From Noviherbaspirillum suwonense (lineage in GTDB: Bacteria; Pseudomonadota; Gammaproteobacteria; Burkholderiales; Burkholderiaceae_D), in assembly GCF_900182955.1 (NCBI RefSeq), contig NZ_FXUL01000003.1, positions 124,001 to 188,000 of the forward strand: a DNA stretch of 64,000 nucleotides, in the 5' to 3' direction. The notes beneath the pieces were generated by a model. It did not search any database. It worked only from the letters and a program-made list of their open reading frames with translations, and was not told the DNA's origin. The position numbers were made by a program, and so were the translations under genes. Each line of letters starts with the position of its first letter. The first letter of the stretch is position 1. Shown in pieces: positions 1 to 6,308 of this stretch.

Positions 1-863
1 CTGACTGTCACGTCCGGCGTGCGGCGGCTGCGTTCGAGCCGTGCCAGCGCCTGCCGGCGGTCAACCTCAAAGCGGGCGCGAGCCAAGGCTGGCGAACTGA
101 CCAAGCCTGCTGACAAAGCGGCTGGATCGGGCAGTGCCGGCAAAGACTGAAGCTCACCCTCAGCGCGCTCAAAACGCGGCGTCAAGCTGCCCCACATCGC
201 GCTCAACCTCTTCCTGGCAGAGGTCAGGTCACTTCTCGCTTGCAGCAGCTCGAGCCGTACGCCTGTTTCTGCAACCCGTGCCCGCGTTTCCTCAACCGGG
301 GATACTTTTCCGGCGATAACCCGCTTGGAAGCGACTGTCGAGGCGCGCTGAGCCAAGTCAGCCGACTCTTGCGCCAGGCGCACGCGTTCCTGCGCAATCA
401 TCAGGTCGAAGAAGGATGAAATGACAGCGGCCCGGACCTCGGCCTGCTTGGCACCGAGTTCGGCGCCTGCAGCGTCACGGCCGCGCTCGGCTGCCTGGAT
501 CCGCGCAGCTCGTTTCCCGCCTAGCTCGAATGGTTGGCTAAGCTGCACGGTCGTTTCACGCGTAGTGCGTCGCGTGTCCTGCATCTGCACACCGAGCGAA
601 GGGTTCGGCGATGCGCCGGCTTGCACGACCGACGCCTCGACAGCGGCCAGTTCATACCGCGCAGCTGACACTTCCGCATTGGCGCTCAGCGCCAGTGCCA
701 ATGCAGACTGCAGGGTGAGTGGCCCGGAGGGCTCCAGAGCCTTGGCCGGGCGGTCGGGTGACGCTTGGGCCATGTCTCCGTTGCGTGGCAAATCCAGCGT
801 TTGCGCGGCAGCAGGAAGAAAAATGGATGCCACCAGCATCAGTGGCAATAAAAACTTGTACAT
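1..863 (-). CDS. czcC: CzcC-type outer-membrane efflux protein (TolC family), 3' end beyond window
   Basis: This is an open frame of 287 codons running off the left edge, so only the N-terminal part is present. It starts MYKFLLPLMLVASIFLPAAA, a typical Sec signal peptide, and continues with the alternating heptad-rich helical sequence of TolC/OEP proteins (for example the segment reading RFEVDRRQALARLE near the edge). In CzcCBA pumps this protein is the outer-membrane channel for Zn/Cd/Co export. It lies 88 bp downstream of czcI and in the same direction as the CDF and DUF3703 genes, so it is probably part of one operon started by the CadR-type promoter at 2393-2423. czcB and czcA would be expected beyond the edge. 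CzcC rather than CusC is inferred from the czcI neighbour, not from the sequence itself. Confidence 0.85.
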   Translation of the reverse strand, partial: MYKFLLPLMLVASIFLPAAAQTLDLPRNGDMAQASPDRPAKALEPSGPLTLQSALALALSANAEVSAARYELAAVEASVVQAGASPNPSLGVQMQDTRRTTRETTVQLSQPFELGGKRAARIQAAERGRDAAGAELGAKQAEVRAAVISSFFDLMIAQERVRLAQESADLAQRASTVASKRVIAGKVSPVEETRARVAETGVRLELLQARSDLTSARKRLSAMWGSLTPRFERAEGELQSLPALPDPAALSAGLVSSPALARARFEVDRRQALARLERSRRTPDVTV

Positions 864-951
864 CGAATTCTCCAGGTAAACAGGATGGAATTCGACGAGA
901 CGTCACCTCAGTGCTGCAGATTGAATGAATGTGAAAGAGCGTCTCGCCGCG

Positions 952-1308
952 TTAAGCGACGAGGGTGCGATCGGGCCGCTTCGGGCCTTCAGGGAAGTAG
1001 GAGGAAAACGAGATAAATTGAAGCACTGGCGGCGCAAGAGCCTGCGGCACGGTCAGCTCAGGTGTAAACGACGTGGGCGTTACCTGGCACGACAGATGGC
1101 AATAGCCGCAGTCGTCATCGAGCGTTGCCAGCTTGCTTTTCTCGTCTGACTTTTCGGCCAGCTTCTCGGCTTGCGCCACATGGTGATGGCTATGGTGACC
1201 GAAATGTGAGGTATGGGTCGTCTCATGCTGGCAATACGCAGCCGCCGCCGCCCAGGAATACTGGAATGGCAGAGCGAATAGCATCAGGATGAGAAGATAT
1301 TTTTTCAC
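952..1308 (-). CDS. czcI: CzcI-like periplasmic metal-resistance protein
   Basis: The protein has 118 residues and begins (V/M)KKYLLILMLFALPFQYSWA, a signal peptide. A Cys/His-rich mature part follows (CQHETTHTSHFGHHSHHH), then a conserved pair of cysteines around DDDCGYCHLSC. This matches CzcI, the small periplasmic protein that precedes czcCBA and is thought to modulate induction by Zn/Cd/Co. I chose the GTG at 1308-1306 because translation from it gives a clean signal peptide; the frame stays open 75 codons further upstream but that extension overlaps the DUF3703 gene and looks non-coding. It sits between DUF3703 and czcC. The exact biochemical role of CzcI is not settled. Confidence 0.8.
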   Translation of the reverse strand: MKKYLLILMLFALPFQYSWAAAAAYCQHETTHTSHFGHHSHHHVAQAEKLAEKSDEKSKLATLDDDCGYCHLSCQVTPTSFTPELTVPQALAPPVLQFISFSSYFPEGPKRPDRTLVA

Positions 1309-1354
1309 GATAGGAATTGTAGCACTAGGCTTTATATGGCTCTGTGGCAGGCTG

Positions 1355-1699
1355 TCACCTCTTGTCGGCGATATGGGCAATATCGGCGGCAATAGGCAGC
1401 CGCTTGAACATACTGATGTTGGTGCCGCCTGTATTGCCAACTGGCACAATGCCGACGGCAGAACCGATGCCACCAAGAACGATGCGGACAACTTGGCCAA
1501 AGACCTCGGGCACGGAACGACGGCGTAGGCCAATTTTCAACATGAGCCAGTGCGACCGGACGTGAGGCACGACATGGCGTTGGACAAGAACGTGGGCGGT
1601 CTCCAGGTGGCTGAACGCTTGGTCTAGTCGGCCTTCCTGGTAGAGGCGCCTGGCCTTGGCCATCTCGCGTTCAAAAGCGGCTTTCAGTAAGGGTGCCAT
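1355..1699 (-). CDS. DUF3703 family protein
   Basis: The protein has 114 residues and no signal peptide. It carries the DUF3703 signature: an N-terminal helical hairpin with HLETAHVLVQRHV, then the basic GLRRRSVPEVFGQ segment, and a C-terminal VPVGNTGGTNISMFKRLPI motif. Family members are recurrent in metal-resistance operons with CDF transporters, but their function is unknown. Translation is coupled to the CDF gene: the start codon is 3 bp after the CDF stop, and a strong GGAGG lies inside the end of the CDF gene, with the TAA stop as part of the GGAGGTAA string. Being between an exporter and czcI suggests an accessory role in Zn/Cd/Co tolerance. Confidence 0.8.
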   Translation of the reverse strand: MAPLLKAAFEREMAKARRLYQEGRLDQAFSHLETAHVLVQRHVVPHVRSHWLMLKIGLRRRSVPEVFGQVVRIVLGGIGSAVGIVPVGNTGGTNISMFKRLPIAADIAHIADKR

Positions 1700-1702
1700 G
1701 GA

Positions 1703-2365
1703 TTACCTCCGTTTCAGTTCAACGGTCACGGGTTGGCTTGGAACGACCGAGGCAGTTTGCATCTCGCTACGAGCCTGTGCGATGACCGTGCGTGCCGCCG
1801 TCAGCCCCAAGACGCCCATCACAGCCGCCACGGCAATGTCTGGCCAACCGGTTCCAGTACCGAACACGCCAAGCGCAGCCAGAATAATTGCCAGGTTGCC
1901 GATAGCATCATTCCTGGAGCAGAGCCACACCGACCTCATGTTCGAGTCACCGGTCCGATAGGCAAACAAGAGCACCGCAACGAAGACGTTCACGGCTAAG
2001 GCCAGTACGCCAATCGCGCCCATGGTGCCCGCTTCTGGGACCGTGCCTGCCGTGAAGTGCCAGGCAGCGGTTCCCAGCACGAACAGGCCGTAAGCACCCA
2101 TGGTGACGCCTTTGACCAGCGCCGCGCGGGCACGAATGGTCAGCGAGAGGCCGAGTATGGCTATGCTCACGAGATAGTTAAAAGCGTCGCCAAAGAAGTC
2201 AACGGCGTCCGCAAGGAGTGAAGCCGAGCCCGAAGCTAGGCCGCCTACCATCTCAACGAGGAACATCCCAGCATTCAAGATTAAGGCAACCCACAGAATA
2301 CGGCGGTATGTGGGGTCAACCGGGGGTTTGTCGGAGGCGCATCCTCCAGAGCAGCAAGCAGACAT
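1703..2365 (-). CDS. Cation diffusion facilitator (CDF) metal exporter
   Basis: This 220-residue inner-membrane protein is a short CDF transporter with about six membrane segments and little cytoplasmic C-terminal domain. It would export Zn(II)/Cd(II)/Co(II) by proton antiport. Residues 53-60 (DAVDFFGD) hold the TM2 metal-site aspartates spaced D-x3-D, and SRNDAIGN in TM5 holds the second half of the site, with Asn where many CDFs have Asp. The N-terminus is cysteine-rich (SACCSGGCAS), a possible metal-capturing tail. It is the first gene of the leftward operon (CDF, DUF3703, czcI, czcC) and is divergent from cadR, with the MerR-type promoter between them. The substrate is inferred from this context. 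Confidence 0.85.
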   Translation of the reverse strand: MSACCSGGCASDKPPVDPTYRRILWVALILNAGMFLVEMVGGLASGSASLLADAVDFFGDAFNYLVSIAILGLSLTIRARAALVKGVTMGAYGLFVLGTAAWHFTAGTVPEAGTMGAIGVLALAVNVFVAVLLFAYRTGDSNMRSVWLCSRNDAIGNLAIILAALGVFGTGTGWPDIAVAAVMGVLGLTAARTVIAQARSEMQTASVVPSQPVTVELKRR

Positions 2366-2392
2366 TTCACTTCCTTTCTTCTGTATAGTGCC

Positions 2393-2423
2393 ATTTAAAA
2401 CCCTGTAGCCACTACAGGGTCAA
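2393..2423 (-). promoter_or_regulatory. CadR/PbrR-type operator-promoter for the CDF-czc operon
   Basis: Read on the minus strand, there is a -35 TTGACC (2418-2423), a 19-bp spacer (2399-2417) and a -10 TTAAAT (2393-2398). The overlong 19-bp spacer is the hallmark of MerR-family promoters. Inside lies a perfect inverted repeat, ACCCTGTAG (2400-2408) and CTACAGGGT (2412-2420), separated by 3 bp. This strongly resembles the PbrR/CadR operators known for Pb/Cd/Zn resistance genes. It sits 28 bp upstream of the CDF start codon and about 34 bp upstream of cadR. Confidence 0.85.
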
Positions 2424-2456
2424 GTGGATTGAAGAAAAAAGTGAACGAGGCGACAA

Positions 2457-2912
2457 ATGGGCGTTGAACTGCTGAAGATTGGCGAGCTGGCAAAGCAGAC
2501 CGGCTCTCAGGTAGAAACGATTCGGTACTACGAGCGGGAGGGCTTGTTGCCGACGCCGGCGCGCTCGGAGGGTAACTACCGACTTTACGGCCCGTCGCAT
2601 GCCGAACGGCTGCAGTTCATCCGACATTGCCGGTCGCTCGACATGACGCTGGGCGAAATCCGCGAACTTCTGTCATTTCGGGATACGCCGGAAGAGAGCT
2701 GCAACGAGGTGAATCTCCTGCTAGACAGGCATATCGAGCATGTATTCCAGCGCATTCGGGAACTGCAATCTTTGCAGAAGCAGCTCAAGACATTACGCAG
2801 TACGTGCCATTCCGCGCAAGCAGCCAAGGACTGTGAAATTTTGCAGACGCTTGCCACCCCGGATGGCGTAGCACCAACTCATCTTGGGACGCATGGTGGT
2901 GGCTGTCACTAA
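2457..2912 (+). CDS. cadR: Cd(II)/Pb(II)-responsive MerR-family regulator
   Basis: The protein has 151 residues. The N-terminal winged helix-turn-helix (residues 6-70; GELAKQTGSQVETIRYYERE) binds DNA as in all MerR proteins. A long dimerisation helix follows (about 80-120), then the metal-binding loop and a C-terminal tail ending GTHGGGCH. Cys82, Cys117 and Cys126 correspond in order and spacing to the three metal-binding cysteines of CadR/PbrR proteins, so the effector is probably Cd, Pb or Zn. It is transcribed away from the CDF-czc operon and should act on the 19-bp-spacer promoter between them, repressing without metal and untwisting the promoter with metal. The assignment as CadR versus PbrR or ZntR is by motif only. 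Confidence 0.88.
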   Translation: MGVELLKIGELAKQTGSQVETIRYYEREGLLPTPARSEGNYRLYGPSHAERLQFIRHCRSLDMTLGEIRELLSFRDTPEESCNEVNLLLDRHIEHVFQRIRELQSLQKQLKTLRSTCHSAQAAKDCEILQTLATPDGVAPTHLGTHGGGCH

Positions 2913-2977
2913 TCGTAAGCACGTAGAGGCCACATTTGATAGCAAGTAATGACAAAAGAAACTTGATGTTAAATCGC

Positions 2978-3008
2978 TTGACCTTCCTATCGGAGGAAGG
3001 AGTAGGGT
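2978..3008 (+). promoter_or_regulatory. CueR-like MerR-type promoter upstream of the DUF411 gene
   Basis: A -35 TTGACC (2978-2983) and a -10 TAGGGT (3003-3008) are separated by 19 bp, the MerR-family spacing. The spacer holds a dyad ACCTTCC...GGAGGAAGG, as in CueR/CupR-regulated copper promoters. It ends 41 bp before the DUF411 start codon. No CueR gene is visible in the window, so the regulator would act in trans. Confidence 0.65.
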
Positions 3009-3049
3009 GGACACGGTCTTTATCAAAATCACTCGACTACGGAGTACAA

Positions 3050-3466
3050 ATGAAGAAGCTATTGCTAACAACCTTACTGGTGGCTGCCTCGACGCTTGCC
3101 CACGCTGCGGGCGAAGCCATTACTGTGTACAAGGACCCAAATTGCGGCTGCTGTGCTGAGTGGATAGAGCACTTGCGCGAATCTGGCTACAAGGTAAAAG
3201 CGGTCAACTCGGAAGATATGACTGCGGTGAAGAAACGCCTTGGTGTGCCTGAAAAGCTTGAGTCTTGCCACACGGGCGTCGTGGATGCATCAGGGCAAGT
3301 CATAGAAGGGCATGTGCCTGCGGCCGCTTTGGCCAAGCTCATTTCTACGCCAGCGGTCAAGGGAGTCGCCGTTCCAGGCATGCCTGCGAACTCACCCGGC
3401 ATGGGCAAGATGGATGGCAATCTCGTCACGGTTGATTTTTCGGGCAAGCAGTTCTCGAAGAACTAA
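3050..3466 (+). CDS. DUF411 periplasmic copper-associated protein
   Basis: The protein has 138 residues with a signal peptide cleaved after about residue 20 (MKKLLLTTLLVAASTLAHA). The mature part has the DUF411 metal-site motif DPNCGCC (Cys32, Cys34, Cys35), then SCHT (Cys73-His74), and the conserved VPGMPANSPGMG loop. These proteins are periplasmic thioredoxin-fold-like metal-binding proteins found with copper resistance genes; binding of Cu is inferred from this association. The ATG at 3050 was chosen because GGAG at 3041-3044 precedes it and because a signal peptide starts there; the frame is open 38 codons further upstream over the promoter, which argues against the longer form. Confidence 0.85.
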   Translation: MKKLLLTTLLVAASTLAHAAGEAITVYKDPNCGCCAEWIEHLRESGYKVKAVNSEDMTAVKKRLGVPEKLESCHTGVVDASGQVIEGHVPAAALAKLISTPAVKGVAVPGMPANSPGMGKMDGNLVTVDFSGKQFSKN

Positions 3467-3479
3467 TTCCGTCAAGCAG

Positions 3480-3503
3480 GCCGGCTCATTCAGTGCAGCC
3501 GGC
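3480..3503 (+). terminator. Hairpin after the DUF411 gene
   Basis: A perfect 7-bp stem, GCCGGCT and AGCCGGC, encloses a 10-nt loop. Only TTGTGCTT follows, so this is a weak intrinsic terminator or an mRNA-stabilising hairpin between the DUF411 gene and the DsbD-like gene. Confidence 0.3.
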
Positions 3504-3565
3504 TTGTGCTTCTATGCGGCGGAGCCGACAGCCTCCATCGAGTTTTGTAAGTCAGGAAAGTATCT

Positions 3566-4069
3566 ATGTATCAGAAACGCGTATTTATTGGCCTTGCACT
3601 CGCTACCGCGCTGCTATCCATGCACCTAGCCAGTTCGGCGCAGCAGTCGGTCGCACCGGGTGTGCAAAACCGGCTCAGCGGGCTCTTTTCGAGCCCGAAA
3701 GAGGAGGAATTGCTCGAGCCTGACCTTGCGTTCAAATTTAAGACATCTTTCAAAAGCCCGACGGTACTCGTAGCGGAGCTGACGCCGGCGAATGGATACT
3801 ATCTATACCGCGAGCGTATCAAGTTCGCTCTCAAGAATACGTCTGGCGTCGCCATCCGAGCGGTAAAGCTTCCGGCCGGTGAAATTAAGACTGACCAGTT
3901 TTATGGCCGTACGGAAACGTACAAGAAGACGATTCAGGCGGAAATTATTTTGGACCGCGCGCCGAACGCGAAGAGTCTTACCCTAGTGGCAGGATATCAA
4001 GGCTGCCACGAGAAAAAGGGGGTGTGCTACCCGCCGATGGATAAGGAACTGACCTTGGCTTTACCCTAA
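3566..4069 (+). CDS. Free-standing DsbD alpha-domain protein (periplasmic thiol-disulfide relay)
   Basis: The protein has 167 residues: a signal peptide (1-25) and an immunoglobulin-like domain matching the N-terminal domain of DsbD. The C-terminal active-site loop reads GCHEKKGVCYPP (Cys147 and Cys154) with six residues between the cysteines; E. coli DsbD has five. In full-length DsbD this domain receives electrons from the membrane domain and passes them to DsbC-type partners. Here the membrane and thioredoxin domains are absent: the stop is followed by an unrelated small gene on the other strand. A role in keeping Cys/Met copper-binding proteins reduced is plausible from the neighbourhood but is inference. 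The electron donor is unknown. Confidence 0.8.
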   Translation: MYQKRVFIGLALATALLSMHLASSAQQSVAPGVQNRLSGLFSSPKEEELLEPDLAFKFKTSFKSPTVLVAELTPANGYYLYRERIKFALKNTSGVAIRAVKLPAGEIKTDQFYGRTETYKKTIQAEIILDRAPNAKSLTLVAGYQGCHEKKGVCYPPMDKELTLALP

Positions 4070-4191
4070 GTGCATCAATCTTTGCGGCAGTATTGCATCC
4101 AATTGCGCTCCCGGCCTTCCGTGGCGATGATGCCGGTGCTGCTCAGTCTGCTTAGACAAACGAAAGGGCATCTGTCGGCCGCCACACCACC

Positions 4192-4371
4192 CTAGCTCCC
4201 CATCATGCCGCGGCACATATTGGTCATGGAAGACAAGAGCCCATGGGTTTGAAAACCTCCCATCATGGAGGAATGCATGAACAGCATGCTTGCAGCAGCC
4301 AGTAGGGCTAACACACCGATTATGGCGAGCACGACGAATACTGCCTTTGCAGCGGTTGAGTCCATGACCAT
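4192..4371 (-). CDS. Small Met-rich single-span membrane protein
   Basis: This 59-codon gene is below usual length cut-offs. The protein starts MVMDSTAAKAVFVVLAIIGV, has one hydrophobic segment (about residues 10-31), and a tail rich in Met, His and one Cys (MHSSMMGG, SMTNMCRGMMGS). A strong GGGAGG (4377-4382) lies 5 nt before the ATG. The stop is TAG at 4194-4192. A short transmembrane anchor with a Met/His/Cys tail beside copper genes suggests Cu(I)/Ag(I) handling, but I know no characterised homologue. It faces opposite to its neighbours, so it needs its own promoter. Confidence 0.6.
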   Translation of the reverse strand: MVMDSTAAKAVFVVLAIIGVLALLAAASMLFMHSSMMGGFQTHGLLSSMTNMCRGMMGS

Positions 4372-4453
4372 TTCAACCTCCCAGAGACTATATTCCTTTG
4401 GCAGTCAGTTTCTGGAAGGGTTCGGAGCCAACATCAAATGTTAAAGAACTTGC

Positions 4454-4484
4454 TTGACCTTCCCACTGCAGTAACGCCCATTCT
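4454..4484 (+). promoter_or_regulatory. Second MerR-type promoter candidate (CueR-like)
   Basis: TTGACC (4454-4459) is followed after 19 bp by CATTCT (4479-4484). The string GCTTGACCTTCC is shared exactly with the promoter at 2978, but the right half of the dyad is degenerate here. It lies 56 bp before the gene at 4541. Support is moderate. Confidence 0.45.
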
Positions 4485-4540
4485 TTTAGACGTGTGAAAG
4501 AATTGTCGTTAAACTACGCACGTTCGATGTCCCGAAACCC

Positions 4541-4921
4541 ATGCGCCATTCATTTTCATCTTTCTGCCGACTGATAGCCTGCTTCCTAGTCATGACTGTT
4601 CTGACTTCAGGAATCGCAATGGCTGCGTACGTGTGCCCAGAGCTGGCACCTGCGCCAGTGCAGGAAGTCGCAATGGAAGGCATGCCATGCGCCGAGATGG
4701 ACAAGGAAAAACCTGTCCACTGCGCAGAATTTCAGTCCGGCGCTCAACTAGCGTTGGAGCATCTAGCAGCGGCACCAGCCTTAACTCCAGTTTTCGCTTC
4801 TTCCGTCATCCCGGCTCCTGCGCCGGCTATTCCCGTCGTCCTTCCTTCTGTGCAGGGCGATGTGCGTCTCGAAACTGGCGTAGACCCGCCATACCTCCGA
4901 ACGCTTCGACTTCGTATTTGA
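4541..4921 (+). CDS. Small secreted Cys/Met protein preceding the cus operon
   Basis: The protein has 126 residues and an N-terminal signal peptide (about 1-29, ending SGIAMAA). The mature part has a compact metal-like motif, GMPCAEMDKEKPVHCAEF (Cys50 and Cys61 with nearby Met and His), then an Ala/Pro-rich linker, and ends DPPYLRTLRLRI. I recognise this arrangement from uncharacterised proteins that precede metal RND operons but cannot name a family. It is followed 70 bp later by the cusC-like gene, and is probably co-transcribed with it or shares its regulation. Its role, perhaps metal sensing or chaperoning in the periplasm as CzcI does for czc, is inference. Confidence 0.65.
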   Translation: MRHSFSSFCRLIACFLVMTVLTSGIAMAAYVCPELAPAPVQEVAMEGMPCAEMDKEKPVHCAEFQSGAQLALEHLAAAPALTPVFASSVIPAPAPAIPVVLPSVQGDVRLETGVDPPYLRTLRLRI

Positions 4922-4922
4922 C

Positions 4923-4936
4923 TTGACCCTGTAGTG
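4923..4936 (+). promoter_or_regulatory. Half-operator identical to the CadR-site left arm
   Basis: The 14-mer TTGACCCTGTAGTG is identical to the -35 and left arm of the operator at 2393-2423 (minus strand). The right arm is missing here (ATTCGCCGGCC follows). It starts two bases after the stop codon of the 4541 gene and 69 bp before the cusC-like gene. It may be a decayed promoter or a recombination relic. Confidence 0.35.
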
Positions 4937-4991
4937 ATTCGCCGGCCGGCATATTGCCAAGGCTGGCTTTCGTCTATTCACAGGGGAAAGT

Positions 4992-6308
4992 ATGTTTTTG
5001 AATGACCACGCGCCACTGGTGCCTGCAGGCCAGTCGCGCCATCTAATCCGTTTCAGTGCGCTCATAGCGCTCACGCTTGCTTCCACTTTTTCTCAGGCTC
5101 AAACCGCCAGAATGAGCCTGGAGCAGGCGCTTCAAATGGCAACCCAACGCTCGGCGTCGAGCCAGGCTGCACAAGCCTCCGTGCAAGCAAGTCGGGAAAT
5201 GGCGGCAAAGGCCGACCAGTTTCCTGACCCAATGCTCAAGTTCGGCATCGAAAACTTGCCAGTCAACGGACCCGACAAGTTCAGCCTGAACCGCGACTTC
5301 ATGACAATGCGCCGAGTAGGCGTCGAGCAACAATGGGTGTCTTCCGACAAGCGCGCCGCCCGCGCTGAACGTGGCCAACGAGCCGTTGAAACAGAGGAAG
5401 CCAGTTACCTGACCAATGTCGCGAAGGTACGAGAGGAAACCGCACTAGCCTGGATAAACGTCCTCTATGCCCAGCGGACAGTGGAATTGCTGAAGGCATT
5501 GGAAAATGAAACGCGCCAGGACTTGATGACTGGTCAGGCAGCGCTGCGAGGCGGGAAAATGGGCACATCCGATGTGCTCCAAGCACAGCTGACACTCTCC
5601 CAAGCTCAGGACCGCACCCGCAAAGGAGAGCAGGCACTGAGAAGCGCTCAAACCGCTTTGTCCCGCTGGGTAGCCACGCCTGTGGAGGTCGTCGCGGGTG
5701 AACTACCAGCGCTGACGTCTCATGTGCCAAATCTCCCTGTCGAAGAACTAGAGAAATACCATCCGATGCTTCTGGGCACGCGCCGAGCTATAACGCTTGC
5801 CGACGCCGAAACCGCTGTAGCTACCAAAGAGCGCAACCCTGACTGGAGCTTTGAGGCAGGCTATGCACAGCGGGGCAGCCAGTACTCCAACATGGTATCG
5901 GTCGGCGTGACCATCCCGCTCCCGGTGAACCGGGCGCAGAGGCAAGACCGCGATATCGCTGAAAAGTCTGCATTGGGCACGAAAGCACGGATGCAGTACG
6001 AAGACGCACTGCGCGAGCTGAAAGCCGAGATTCAAGACCAGTCATTGACCCTGGCAAGTCTCAAGGAGCGAGTAGCCCAACTACAGACTCAACTCTTGCC
6101 TGCCGCAAACCAGCAGGTTGAGGTAGCCACCGCGGCTTACCGGTCTGGGACGGGCAGCCTAGCTGCAGTCTTCAATACAAAAAGGATGGCGCTCGACGCC
6201 CAGATGCAGGTGTTAGACGTGGAGAAAGAGGCAGCTATTACTTGGGCCAAGCTCGAATACCACGTGATTCCACACAACCAGGTGGCCGCAGGGAGGGCTG
6301 AGCAATGA
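4992..6308 (+). CDS. cusC: CusC-like outer-membrane channel (TolC family)
   Basis: The protein has 438 residues: an N-terminal signal region (hydrophobic segment about 21-36, ending SQAQ) and a two-repeat TolC/OEP body (SLEQALQMATQRS..., KERNPDWSFEAGYAQRGSQYSNMVSVGVTIPLP). It would form the outer-membrane exit channel of the Cu(I)/Ag(I) RND pump whose adaptor and pump genes follow with 4-bp overlaps. There is no lipobox Cys after the signal, unlike E. coli CusC, so it is probably not lipid-anchored. Substrate is inferred from CusA and CusF downstream. Length is normal for the family. Confidence 0.87.
   Translation: MFLNDHAPLVPAGQSRHLIRFSALIALTLASTFSQAQTARMSLEQALQMATQRSASSQAAQASVQASREMAAKADQFPDPMLKFGIENLPVNGPDKFSLNRDFMTMRRVGVEQQWVSSDKRAARAERGQRAVETEEASYLTNVAKVREETALAWINVLYAQRTVELLKALENETRQDLMTGQAALRGGKMGTSDVLQAQLTLSQAQDRTRKGEQALRSAQTALSRWVATPVEVVAGELPALTSHVPNLPVEELEKYHPMLLGTRRAITLADAETAVATKERNPDWSFEAGYAQRGSQYSNMVSVGVTIPLPVNRAQRQDRDIAEKSALGTKARMQYEDALRELKAEIQDQSLTLASLKERVAQLQTQLLPAANQQVEVATAAYRSGTGSLAAVFNTKRMALDAQMQVLDVEKEAAITWAKLEYHVIPHNQVAAGRAEQ

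Noticed and set aside
952-1533. Long (193-residue) form of the czcI product
   Set aside because: The upstream 75 codons overlap the DUF3703 gene in another frame; the GTG at 1308 gives the expected signal peptide.
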